Made by a program: the position numbers and the translations under genes. Shown here in pieces: positions 55,294 through 63,335 of a stretch of DNA of 63,449 bases; position 1 is the stretch's first letter, and every line of letters begins with the position of its first letter. The notes under the pieces were generated by a model. It worked only from the letters and a program-made list of their open reading frames with translations. It ran no database searches and was not told the DNA's origin. This stretch comes from Enhygromyxa salina (GTDB lineage: Bacteria; Myxococcota_A; Polyangia; Nannocystales; Nannocystaceae), in assembly GCF_002994615.1 (NCBI RefSeq), contig NZ_PVNK01000261.1, positions 1-63,449 of the forward strand, read 5' to 3'.

Positions 55294-56571
55294 CTAGGCC
55301 AGCGCCCGGGCGCCGATGTCCCGCCGAACCTGGCCGCCCGCGAGCGTGATGCGATCGACCAGGCCATAGGCCCGCGTGAGCGCAGCGCGCAATTCCTCGC
55401 CACGGGCGCTCACGCCGAGGACCCGGCCGCCGTTGGTCAGCCAGCGGGCGCCGTCGCGGCGGGTGCCCGCGTGGAAGATCGCCAGGTTCGGATCGTCGGC
55501 GGCGACGCGCATGGCCTCGCCCAGCCCGACGAGCTCGACCCCCTTGGTCGAGCTCTCGGGGTAGCCCGCCGAGGCCATGACCACGGTCGCGGCCGGCATC
55601 CCGGGCAGCTGCTCGTCGACGAGCTCGCCGCGGCCCCGGGCGGCCGCGAGCAGCCGCGGCACGAGCGGGACCTCGAGCCCGAGCATCAGCGCCTGGACCT
55701 CGGGATCGCCGAAGCGCACGTTGTACTCGATGACCTGCGGGGCGCCGCCCTCGTCGATCATCAGGCCCACGAAGAGCACGCCGACGAAGGGCCGCCCCTC
55801 GCCGCGGAGGCCCGCGAGCGTCGGCTCGACGACGCGATCCATGATCCGGCCGCGGACCGCCTCGTCGACGATCGGCGCGGGCGCGTAGGCCCCCATGCCC
55901 CCGGTGTTGGGGCCCGTGTCGCCCTCGCCGATCCGCTTGTGATCCTGGCAGGGCTCGAAGCACGCCGCGCGGGTCCCGTCGGTCAGCACGAAGAAGCTGG
56001 CCTCCTGACCGTGGAGGCGCTGCTCGAGCACGACCTCGGCGCCCGCGAGGCCAAAGCGCCCGCCCTCGACGCAGGCGCGCAGGGCGGCCTCGGCCTCGGC
56101 GTGGGTCTCGGCCACGGTCACGCCCTTGCCGGCCGCGAGCCCGCTGGCCTTGACGACCGGTGGGCGCTCGAAGCTCCGGATCGCCGCGAGGCCCTCGGCC
56201 ATCGACGAGACCGTCACGTGCCGGGCGCTGGGGATGCCGTGGGCGCTCATGAAGGCCTTGGCCGCGGCCTTGCTGCCCTCGAGCTCGGCCGCGGCGGCGC
56301 TCGGCCCGATCGTCGGGATCCCGGCTGCCCGCAGGACATCGCCGAGCCCGGCGACGAGCGGCGCCTCGGGCCCGACGATCGCCAGCTCGACGCCCTCGCG
56401 CTGCGCGAGCGCGACCTGCTCGGCGTGGCTCGGCCCGAGCGTGAAGCAGTCGGCGATCTCGGCCAGCGCGTCGCTCCCGGGGCTCGCGACCACGCGGTGC
56501 CCTTCCCTCGCGCAGCGCCACGCGAGCGCGTGCTCGCGACCTCCCCCCCCAACGATCAGTATCGTGCTCAC
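55294..56571 (-). CDS. purD: Phosphoribosylamine-glycine ligase
   Basis: ATP-grasp ligase that makes glycinamide ribonucleotide (GAR), the second step of purine synthesis. The 425 residues are the normal length. The sequence begins with the nucleotide-binding ILIVGGGGREHAL, then VGPEAPLVAGLGD, GSKAAAKAFM at the start of the ATP-grasp, VVKASGLAAGKGV, DHKRIGEGDTGPNTGGMGAYAP, and the metal-binding VIEYNVRFGDPEVQ. The C-terminal small domain follows with HAGT and GRVLGVSARG. It starts 19 bases after purH and is 30 bases before DUF1015, so it is the second gene of the operon. Confidence 0.98.
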   Translation of the reverse strand: MSTILIVGGGGREHALAWRCAREGHRVVASPGSDALAEIADCFTLGPSHAEQVALAQREGVELAIVGPEAPLVAGLGDVLRAAGIPTIGPSAAAAELEGSKAAAKAFMSAHGIPSARHVTVSSMAEGLAAIRSFERPPVVKASGLAAGKGVTVAETHAEAEAALRACVEGGRFGLAGAEVVLEQRLHGQEASFFVLTDGTRAACFEPCQDHKRIGEGDTGPNTGGMGAYAPAPIVDEAVRGRIMDRVVEPTLAGLRGEGRPFVGVLFVGLMIDEGGAPQVIEYNVRFGDPEVQALMLGLEVPLVPRLLAAARGRGELVDEQLPGMPAATVVMASAGYPESSTKGVELVGLGEAMRVAADDPNLAIFHAGTRRDGARWLTNGGRVLGVSARGEELRAALTRAYGLVDRITLAGGQVRRDIGARALA

Positions 56572-56590
56572 AACATCGCCCCGGGGCCGC

Positions 56591-58204
56591 TCAGTGGCGG
56601 AAGTGACGCTCGCCGGTGAAGACCATTGCGACGCCGTGCTCGTCGCACGCGGCGATGACCTCGGCGTCGCGCATCGAGCCGCCAGGTTGGACGACCGCGG
56701 TCACGCCCGCCGCCGCGATCGCGTCGATGCTGTCGCGGAAGGGGAAGAACGCGTCGGACGCCAGGACCGCGCCCTTGGCCGCGTCCCCGGCCCGGCTGAT
56801 CGCCTGACGGACGGCCTCGACCCGCGAGGTCTGCCCGCCGCCGATCCCGACGGTCGCGCCCTCGCGGACCAGCACGATCGCGTTGGACCGCACGTGCTTG
56901 GCGACGCGCTGGCCGAGGTCGAGGCTGGTCAGCTCGGCCGCCGATGGGCTGCGCTCGGTCGGGACCTGGCCGTCCTTGGCGGCCACGCCGATCAGATCTT
57001 CGCGCTGAACGAGCACGCCGCCCGCGACCGAGCGCAGGCGCAGCGGCGGCGGGCCCGAGCTCGGGCTGAACATCTCGGGCAGCTCGAGCACCCGCAGGCG
57101 CTTCTTCTTGGCCAGGATCTTGCGAGCCTCGGGGCTGTAGCCCGGCGCGATCACGACCTCGAGGAAGGTCTCGACCAGGCGCTCGGCGGTCGCCGCGTCG
57201 ACCGCCTCGCTGACGGACACGATCCCACCGAACGCGCTCTCGGCGTCGGCCTGACGGGCGCGGATAAAGGTCTCGGCCAGACTCTCCTCGCGGCTCCCGA
57301 GCGCGGCGCCGCACGGCGACAAGTGCTTGAACACCGCGGCCGCGCGCCCGCCCTCGGGCAGGCCCGCGTGGAGATCACGAATCAGCCCCAGCGCCGCGTC
57401 GGCGTCGAGCAGGTTGTTGTAGCTCAGCGCCTTGCCCTGGTGGATCAGGGCCCGATCGAGGCCGGTCTGCTCGGCGGCCGCGTAGTCGGTCCGAAAGAAG
57501 CGCGCGGGCTGGTGGGGGTTCTCGCCGTAGCGCAGCTCGACGAGGGGCTCGCCGCTGACGAACAGCCCCGGGGTGATCGCCGCGGCGTCGATCGCCTGGC
57601 CCTCATCGTCGTGGCGCGCGAGGTAGTCGGCGATCGCCGCGTCGTAGCTGGCGGTGTGGGCGAAGGCCTTGCGCGCGAACGAGCGGCGCACGCTGTCCGG
57701 CAGCGCGCCGCCATGCTCGGCGAGGACCTCGGCGAGGCGGGCGTAGTCGTTGGGGTCGACGACGACCCCGACCCGGCCCCAGTTCTTGGCCGCGGCGCGG
57801 ACCATGGTCGGCCCGCCGATGTCGATGTTCTCGATCGCGTCGGCGAAGCTGCAGCCGGGCTTTCGGATCGTCTCGCGGAAGGGATAGAGGTTGACGACGA
57901 CGAGGTCGATCGGCGCGATCTGGTGGAGCTCGAGCTCGCGCGCGTGGTCCTCGGTCGGCAGCGCCAGGATCCCGCCGTGGATCTTCGGGTGCAGGGTCTT
58001 GACCCGACCGTCGAGGATCTCCGGCGCCCCGGTGAACTCCGAGACCTTGACGACCGCGACGCCGAGCTCGGCGAGGGCGCGGTGGGTGCCCCCGGTCGAG
58101 AGGACCTCGACCTTGTGGGCGATCAGGAGCTCGGCGAGCACGTCGAGCTGGGACTTGTCGCTGACGCTGACGAGCGCGCGACGCAAGGGCGCTGGGGTCG
58201 GCAC
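56591..58204 (-). CDS. purH: Bifunctional AICAR transformylase / IMP cyclohydrolase
   Basis: Last two steps of IMP synthesis: formylation of AICAR and ring closure. The 537 residues are the usual size. The N-terminal MGS-like cyclohydrolase domain shows RALVSVSDKSQL, VLSTGGTHRAL, DGRVKTLHPKIHGGILA and NLYPF. The transformylase domain shows LRYGENPHQPA, KALSYNNLLDADAAL, FKHLSPCGAA with the catalytic Lys-His pair, SAFGGIVSV, GGQTSRVEAV, DAFFPFRD and the closing VFTGERHFRH. GTG 58204 is taken as start because it precedes the domain closely; the open frame upstream is Arg-rich. Its substrate AICAR is also a by-product of histidine synthesis, which fits hisZ in the same operon. Confidence 0.97.
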   Translation of the reverse strand: MPTPAPLRRALVSVSDKSQLDVLAELLIAHKVEVLSTGGTHRALAELGVAVVKVSEFTGAPEILDGRVKTLHPKIHGGILALPTEDHARELELHQIAPIDLVVVNLYPFRETIRKPGCSFADAIENIDIGGPTMVRAAAKNWGRVGVVVDPNDYARLAEVLAEHGGALPDSVRRSFARKAFAHTASYDAAIADYLARHDDEGQAIDAAAITPGLFVSGEPLVELRYGENPHQPARFFRTDYAAAEQTGLDRALIHQGKALSYNNLLDADAALGLIRDLHAGLPEGGRAAAVFKHLSPCGAALGSREESLAETFIRARQADAESAFGGIVSVSEAVDAATAERLVETFLEVVIAPGYSPEARKILAKKKRLRVLELPEMFSPSSGPPPLRLRSVAGGVLVQREDLIGVAAKDGQVPTERSPSAAELTSLDLGQRVAKHVRSNAIVLVREGATVGIGGGQTSRVEAVRQAISRAGDAAKGAVLASDAFFPFRDSIDAIAAAGVTAVVQPGGSMRDAEVIAACDEHGVAMVFTGERHFRH

Positions 58205-58334
58205 GCTCGCCCGGTACCACACCCGAACAGCGGCGACCAGCCGAGGGCCTCGCTCGCTCGCGCGTCGCGGCCCGCACCAACCACACCTCGGTGGCCGCGA
58301 GCGTGCGCGTGCGTCGGCGGGCCCCCGCCCGCCC

Positions 58335-58354
58335 CTAGCAGCCCGGGCTGCTAG
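58335..58354. terminator. 20-base palindrome CTAGCAGCCCGGGCTGCTAG at a stop codon
   Basis: A perfect self-complementary sequence whose right end contains the TAG stop (58351-58353) of the sigma-region-4-like gene on the minus strand. The identical 20 bases occur at 63316-63335, again with the TAG stop at the same place. There is no U-tract. It is a candidate terminator or 3'-end hairpin, or a protein-binding dyad, upstream of purH. Confidence 0.65.
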
Positions 58355-58854
58355 GAGCGCATCAGGTAGCCCATGAGCTCGTCGCCGCCGGCGTCCTTGA
58401 GCTTCAGGAGCCCACGGACCTCGACCTGACGGATGCGCTCGCGGGTCAGGTTGAGGATCTCGCCGACCTCCTCGAGGGTGATGCCGCCTTGCTGGGCGAC
58501 GTCGAGGGCGCAAGAATTCCGCAGCTCCCAGACCTCGAGATCCGGGAAATTGATCTTGATGCTCCCGGTCCGCGGGTTGACGTCGATGTACAAGTGGTAC
58601 TTGCAGCTGACGTAGGGGCAGGGGCGCGAGACGTTGGCGCACTCGCCCCGGGTCGCCGGGCGCCAGTAAGTTTTCTCGGGGTACAAGAGCGCGCCGATCC
58701 GCAGCTCCTCTTTGGTCAGGCGCTTCATCGCGATCGTCTTGGCCCGGACGCGGCGCTTGATCGGGGGGATGCTTCCGCCGTCGGTCGGCATGATCTCGGG
58801 GACGGGGGGCGGAACGGCGTGGGTGCGAGGGGTGTCGGTGCGGGCTTCGAGCAT
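58351..58854 (-). CDS. Sigma-70 region-4-like DNA-binding protein with four-cysteine cluster
   Basis: A cytoplasmic protein of 167 residues. Residues 1-40 are Pro-rich and probably flexible. The middle has cysteines C72, C79, C84 and C115 (GECANVSRPCPYVSC and NSCALD) around a YHLYIDVNPRTGSIKINFPDL segment. Residues of about 122-155 (GGITLEEVGEILNLTRERIRQVEVRGLLKL) are a sigma-region-4 helix-turn-helix with the NLTRERIRQVE recognition signature, without regions 2 or 3. It is therefore probably a stand-alone regulator rather than a complete sigma factor. The cysteines could bind zinc or an iron-sulphur cluster. It lies upstream of purH on the same strand, separated by a palindrome, and downstream of a MerR-like gene. 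ATG 58854 is used; internal ATGs are possible. Confidence 0.75.
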   Translation of the reverse strand: MLEARTDTPRTHAVPPPVPEIMPTDGGSIPPIKRRVRAKTIAMKRLTKEELRIGALLYPEKTYWRPATRGECANVSRPCPYVSCKYHLYIDVNPRTGSIKINFPDLEVWELRNSCALDVAQQGGITLEEVGEILNLTRERIRQVEVRGLLKLKDAGGDELMGYLMRS

Positions 58855-59036
58855 GGTCTTGGTCTCGGGGTCGTGGGGGTGGCGCGGGCGCAGGAGTCCC
58901 GTGCCGCGCTCGTCAGAGTCGAGCGCAGGGATCCCAATGCGAGCGGTGAATTCGGAGGTGCGGGGCGGTCTGGGGACGAGGGGCCGTCAGGCGAAGCGGG
59001 AAGTATCTAGGGAAGCTCAGGGAAGGTTGAGGGAGC

Positions 59037-59582
59037 TCAGAGAAGTTCGGTCGGGTCGGCGACGCCGCCGCCGCGAGGACGGCGGGCACCGGACGCGGGG
59101 ATCAACAGCTTCTCGAGCCGCTGCACCGCGCCGAGCAGCTCGGCGGCGACGCGCTTGAGGCCGTCGAGTTCGGTGAACAGGCGCTCGCGGCGGGGGCCGG
59201 CCGGGAGCTCGAGGATGCGGCCCTCGAAGCCCTCGACGAGCTTCTCGGTCGCCTCGTCGAGGGTCTCGATGTCATCCTGAAAGGCCAGGAACTTCGACTG
59301 GATCTCTTCGAGCGTGTAGCGCTCGGCCATCAACTTCTTGATCAAGTTGATGCGCCGGACCGCGCGGATCGGGTAGACCCCCCGCGAGCCCTGGTGCTTG
59401 CCCTTTTGCCCGATCCGGCGCGAGCGCGGCACGAGCCCGAGCTGGACGTAGCGGCGCAGGTTCGCCTCGCTGAAGCGGACCCGATGGTCGCTGAACACCC
59501 GGACCAGCTCCTGCGAGGTGAGTCCGTTGGCGTTCGCAGCTTCGATCTCGCGCAGCTGCGCTTCGGATAGGGCGACGGCCAT
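59037..59582 (-). CDS. MerR-like transcriptional regulator
   Basis: A 181-residue cytoplasmic protein. The winged helix-turn-helix at about 18-95 shows the MerR features: a start helix, RFSEANLRRYVQLGLVPRSRRIGQ (helix 2 with the tyrosine-containing RRYVQLGLVP), then RGVYPIRAVRRINLIKKLMAERYTLEEIQSKF. The rest is a helical dimerisation region (about 100-165) and a disordered Arg/Gly tail. No cysteines or other effector-binding motif are present, so the signal is unknown. It is also longer than minimal MerR proteins. It is transcribed towards the sigma-like gene, with a 182-base gap, and is preceded by the AT-rich intergenic island that presumably holds its promoter. Confidence 0.82.
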   Translation of the reverse strand: MAVALSEAQLREIEAANANGLTSQELVRVFSDHRVRFSEANLRRYVQLGLVPRSRRIGQKGKHQGSRGVYPIRAVRRINLIKKLMAERYTLEEIQSKFLAFQDDIETLDEATEKLVEGFEGRILELPAGPRRERLFTELDGLKRVAAELLGAVQRLEKLLIPASGARRPRGGGVADPTELL

Positions 59583-60150
59583 GGCCTTGATCGTGCGGTC
59601 GAGCGGGTGTGTGGATGCGCGGGAGGAGAGTTGCGCGAGGAGAGAGGGAGAGAGAGTATCGATCGGGCACTGGCTGTAGGGCTGAGTCTATTTTGTGGTC
59701 TGTTTCCTCAGCCGCGCCCGAGTGTAATCTACTCAGTGGAGTCAAGGAAGCACTTTATCTCGCCGCGCCCAAATTTTCGTCCAGAAAATCCCGCGCGTTC
59801 AACAATCCACAAGTCATCCACAGGCCTGAGACCCCTCTAACTGGCTGAATTCAGCATTTTAGAGGACTGAACAAACGCAGAGGGAATTTGCTAGGACGCC
59901 CCAGAGTGCCCTACTCCGCGATCGATCCACGCGATCATCTATCCCATTAGTGATCGCTTGAATCGATCGTGTCGACCGATTTGCAGCCTGCACTGTGCGC
60001 AATAGGATGCGATTGTTCAGTAGACCTAAAGGACAACTATTAGCACACAAAAATACTGTAACCCGGAAGACAGAAACATCCCGATGGCAGTCAGTGTGCA
60101 GTGCGCACACCTGTACCTTCGGCCAAAAGCAACGCGCTCACACCGCCGCG
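59583..60150. other. AT-rich intergenic island (568 bases)
   Basis: Between the kinase stop and the MerR-like start, both on the minus strand. Base composition drops sharply: 60001-60060 has only 21 G/C of 60, in a window that is otherwise very GC-rich. It contains two tandem 11-base units CAATCCACAAG/TCATCCACAGG (59803-59824) and a third reversed ATCCACA core at 59610-59618. It also has a dyad at 59834-59865, five GATC sites in 59920-59968, and a GTGTGC...GCACAC hairpin at 60094-60110. No credible gene was found. Confidence 0.7.
59834..59865. promoter_or_regulatory. Extended dyad around GCTGAATTCAGC
   Basis: The arms CCTCTAA (59834-59840) and TTAGAGG (59859-59865) enclose the 12-base palindrome GCTGAATTCAGC (59844-59855), with 3-base interruptions on both sides. 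It may be an operator for the MerR-like regulator itself, about 250 bases upstream of its start, or a terminator of the kinase gene. MerR operators are dyads, but the distance from the start is large. Confidence 0.45.
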
Positions 60151-61998
60151 CTACAGGCGCTCGGTCTTCAGGCCACCGGTCTTCTGCACCCAGACCTTGT
60201 AGCTCTCGCCAGCCTCGATCTTGATCGTCCCGGCCTTGACCCAGTCGTCGTCCTCGCTCACACGCGTTTGAACCCGCTTGCGGCCAGGACTGAGCTGCAT
60301 CTTCCCGATCGGCTGGAGCGGCAGCACCTTGTTGCCCACCTTTACCCAGACGAAGTTGAGGCCGGCGCCGAGCTTGAACTCGACATCTGCTGGCGTGCGG
60401 TCCACGGGCTGCTTCTTGGGCGGGGGCTTCACCGGAGGTTCAGGTGCGATCGCAACTTGCGATCCCTCGCTCTCGTCGCGCTTTGCGTCCTCCGCGTCGC
60501 CCGTCTCGCCACCGTCGGTCGGCTCCACGGCTGGGGCTGGCGGGGTCACGGGCTCGGTCGGGTTCTCAGGCTCGGGCTCGGGTTCGGGTTCGGGCTCGGG
60601 CTCGGGCTCAGGCGGCGCCTTGGCCTCGGGCCGCGCCGACCCCGCAGTCTCCCCCTCACCCGGCGCGACGGGCGAAGTGGCCGCCACGGTCTCGGGCTCA
60701 TCTCCCCCACCCCACCAGCCGAGCGGAAAGCCGAGGCCGAACACGCCAAAGGACAGCGCCAAGGTCACGGCCGCCACGATCAGCATCGACGACGCGTTCG
60801 CCCGGGTCTGCGGGCCGACCGTGATCAGCGAGGTTGGCGCGCTCTCGTGCTCGGCCGACGACATCCAGGTGTGCGTCTGGGTGACGCCGCGATCCTCGCT
60901 GGGCCCGCTCTCTTGGTGGACCGAGTCGACCGCGGTCTCGTCGGAGCCAGGACCTTGGGTCGGAGCGAGCGCCGCGGCGTCGGCTCGGGTCTCGGCCGGG
61001 ACCGTCTTCGCGGCGCTCGCCGTCGACGGGTTCCCCTTCATCAGCATGTCGCTGCTGACGATGCCCGAGCGCGGGGCGCCGACGCCGACCCACCGACAGA
61101 CCAGCTTGCCGAGCTCGCGGGAGCTGTTGCGGAAGCCGGGCCAGTCGTAGAGCAGCTCGAGGGCCTCGTCGGCGGACTGAATCCGCTTGTCTGGATCGGG
61201 CTCGAGCAGGCGCCTGCGGAGTTCCTCGACCTCGGCGGGGAGCTCGACGACCAGCTCGGGATACTCGCCGCTGAGGACCATCGCGTAGAGGTCGCCCTCG
61301 TCGCGGGTCTGGCGGAAGCGCTCGCCCGCGACCAGCTCATGCAGGATCGCGCCGACGGCGTACAGATCTACGCTCGGCTCGCGCGAGCGCCCGCGCAGCT
61401 GCTCGGGGGCCATGTAGCGCAGCTTGCCCTTGACGTGGATCCCGGAGGTCTCCTCGCGGGCCAGACGCGCGACGCCAAAGTCCGCGAGCTTGACCTCGCC
61501 GGACACCGAAACGATCACGTTTTGCGGCGACACGTCGCGGTGGACGATCGTCGCCTTCTTGCCCTCGTGGTGGAGCCCGTGAGCGTAGGCGAGGCCGCGC
61601 AGGATCTCGCCGATGACGTGGGCCACGACCACCAGCGGCAGGCCCTCACCGTCGCGCTGCATCTTGCGCGTGATCTCGGACAGGTTGAGCCCGTCGACCC
61701 ACTCCATGACCATGTAGCACTCGCCGTCGCTCTCGCCGACGTCGAACACCTGGACCACGTTCGAGTTGGTCAGCAGCATCGACAGCCGCGCCTCCTCGAT
61801 GAACATCTGGCGGTAGGCGGGATCGTCGAGCAGGTCGCGCGCGAGCAGCTTGATCGCCACGGCCTTGCTCGCGCCTGCGAGCGCCGCCCGACGGCCCATC
61901 CAGACCTCGGCCATGCCGCCGCTGCCGATCTTGCGCAGCAGCTCGTACTCGCCCAACCGCCTCATAGGCGAAAAGGTTCGCGTTCGGAGCCTGGACAT
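60151..61998 (-). CDS. Hanks-type Ser/Thr protein kinase, membrane-anchored
   Basis: A 615-residue protein. The kinase domain (about 17-280) has the Gly loop IGSGGMAEVW, Lys50 (VAIK), the catalytic loop HRDVSPQN (Asp155, Asn160), DFG (Asp173) and the activation-end MAPEQ, so it should be active. HRDVSPQN is typical of myxobacterial kinases. A Thr/Ser-rich juxtamembrane region leads to one membrane span at about 404-428 (LIVAAVTLALSFGVFGLGFPLGW). A periplasmic PEPEPE linker follows, and a final 85-residue domain (FKLGAGLNFVWVKVGNKVLPL) resembles a PEGA-like beta domain. ATG 61998 is chosen; ATG 61965 is also possible. The substrates and the signal sensed outside are unknown. Confidence 0.93.
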   Translation of the reverse strand: MSRLRTRTFSPMRRLGEYELLRKIGSGGMAEVWMGRRAALAGASKAVAIKLLARDLLDDPAYRQMFIEEARLSMLLTNSNVVQVFDVGESDGECYMVMEWVDGLNLSEITRKMQRDGEGLPLVVVAHVIGEILRGLAYAHGLHHEGKKATIVHRDVSPQNVIVSVSGEVKLADFGVARLAREETSGIHVKGKLRYMAPEQLRGRSREPSVDLYAVGAILHELVAGERFRQTRDEGDLYAMVLSGEYPELVVELPAEVEELRRRLLEPDPDKRIQSADEALELLYDWPGFRNSSRELGKLVCRWVGVGAPRSGIVSSDMLMKGNPSTASAAKTVPAETRADAAALAPTQGPGSDETAVDSVHQESGPSEDRGVTQTHTWMSSAEHESAPTSLITVGPQTRANASSMLIVAAVTLALSFGVFGLGFPLGWWGGGDEPETVAATSPVAPGEGETAGSARPEAKAPPEPEPEPEPEPEPEPENPTEPVTPPAPAVEPTDGGETGDAEDAKRDESEGSQVAIAPEPPVKPPPKKQPVDRTPADVEFKLGAGLNFVWVKVGNKVLPLQPIGKMQLSPGRKRVQTRVSEDDDWVKAGTIKIEAGESYKVWVQKTGGLKTERL

Positions 61999-62236
61999 GT
62001 CAACCGGGCCGCGCTGGCGCGATTGTGCACGAGGTGGCCCAAAATGAGACTCCGCTTGGGAACGCGCCTCAATCGATGCGTGGGGCACAGCCCGCAAGGC
62101 CACCGTTGGCGGACACGGGCAGGACCGAGGCGAGAAGCGACGCGGGGGCGGCGGACAGGAGACGGGGATGGCAGCACACACGCTGCTCGTCGGCCCGCGC
62201 GGCGACCTGTTGCAGCCCCATTCGCGAAAACTCAGA

Positions 62237-63148
62237 TCAACCGTGGAGGAAGAACAGTGGTCGGCTGAGCAGGGCCTTGGTCACCGTCGGCTCGTAGCGC
62301 TCGGGCCCGGCGTACTTGTAGGTCTTCTTCTCGTGCTGCCAGATCGGCCCGGTGTCGACGCAGCCGAGCTCGCGATCGGCACGCGAGCAGTACAGGCGCA
62401 CGTGAAAATGGTCGTCGTGGGGCGCCCGGGCCGAGGGCTGCTTCATGACCTGGCGGCCGTACTCGATCAGCCAGCGCGGACGGTCGTGGCGCTCGGCCCA
62501 GGAGATGAGCCGACGCTCGAGCTTGGTGCTGACGAAGATCCACTGGACGCGGACGGCTCGATCGGACAGGAGGGCCTCGACCAGCGCCCAATTGCGGGCC
62601 TCGTCGAAGCGCCGCTCGGCCCAGGTTGGCTCCTCGTAGCCGGTCGCGCGCATGTACGCGGGCACGAAGGGCTCGCCGTCGCCATCGTAGTGGACCATCT
62701 CGACCTCGGGCGGCGGCAGCACCCGGCCCCGCTCGTCGACGCTATAGAAGATCAGATCGACGTCGCGCCCGCTTTGGTGGCTGGAGTGCCACATGGTCTT
62801 GCCGCCGCGCTTGGGCGAGAGGTCCGCGACGCCGAGGGTCACGCGCCGCTGCGCGCGGACCTTGGCCGCGGCGCGCTCGATGAGCGCGACCAGCTCCTCG
62901 GTGCCCCACTGGTTGCCGCGCTCGCGCCAGGTCTGGGGCACCTTGTAGCCGGTGCCGCGCCTGGGCATGGCCACGGGCCGATGGATGTGGCCGCCGGCGG
63001 CTTGGCCGACCGAGACAGAGGTGTAGTCGGTCCAGTAGCCTGGGCTCGCGCAGCCGAGCGCGCCTGCGAAGGTCGCCATGGCCGCCATGCCCGCCATGGT
63101 GACCACGCGATCGCGCCAGGTTCGAGACCCCACGTCTCGATCATGCAC
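62237..63148 (-). CDS. mepA: MepA-like penicillin-insensitive murein endopeptidase, lipoprotein form
   Basis: Zinc endopeptidase of family M74 (PF03411) that cuts D-Ala-meso-DAP cross-links in peptidoglycan; periplasmic. With GTG 63148 the protein is 303 residues and begins with a basic n-region, a hydrophobic stretch and Cys33 in a lipobox-like GALGC, so it may be lipid-anchored, unlike E. coli MepA (274 residues, soluble). Zinc ligands are visible: H121-x2-H124-x6-D131 (HSSHQSGRDVD), matching H110, H113 and D120 of MepA, and HDDHFHVR near the C-terminus, matching H206, H209 and H211. The downstream ATG 63097 would leave no basic n-region. The gene is upstream of the kinase gene on the same strand after a 238-base gap. 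Confidence 0.88.
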   Translation of the reverse strand: MHDRDVGSRTWRDRVVTMAGMAAMATFAGALGCASPGYWTDYTSVSVGQAAGGHIHRPVAMPRRGTGYKVPQTWRERGNQWGTEELVALIERAAAKVRAQRRVTLGVADLSPKRGGKTMWHSSHQSGRDVDLIFYSVDERGRVLPPPEVEMVHYDGDGEPFVPAYMRATGYEEPTWAERRFDEARNWALVEALLSDRAVRVQWIFVSTKLERRLISWAERHDRPRWLIEYGRQVMKQPSARAPHDDHFHVRLYCSRADRELGCVDTGPIWQHEKKTYKYAGPERYEPTVTKALLSRPLFFLHG

Positions 63149-63315
63149 GAATCCTGGCGCCACGCCAGTTACTCGGGGCCGCAGCGGGCACCTCGCGCTC
63201 GTTGATGATGGCTGTCGTGCCCGTCGGGGCTCCGCGCGCCCGGCCGCCATCCGAGCGAGGAACGAGCGACCGGCCGCTTGCGGCCGTGCGTGGCCACGTT
63301 GCTGACGGCCCAGTG

Positions 63316-63335
63316 CTAGCAGCCCGGGCTGCTAG
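63316..63335. terminator. Second copy of the 20-base stop-codon palindrome
   Basis: Identical to the palindrome at 58335-58354, and extended here to 22 bases by flanking G and C. The TAG stop of the aminotransferase fragment (63332-63334) lies inside its right end on the minus strand, as in the first copy. Confidence 0.65.

Noticed and set aside
59859..60110. An 83-residue minus-strand open frame in the AT-rich island
   Set aside because: No Shine-Dalgarno, no recognisable domain, and its residues look like random translation of intergenic DNA.
59583..60150. The AT-rich island as the chromosomal origin
   Set aside because: Boxes are few and imperfect, and dnaA, dnaN, rpmH and gidA are absent from the window; kept only as a possible DnaA-binding or regulatory region.
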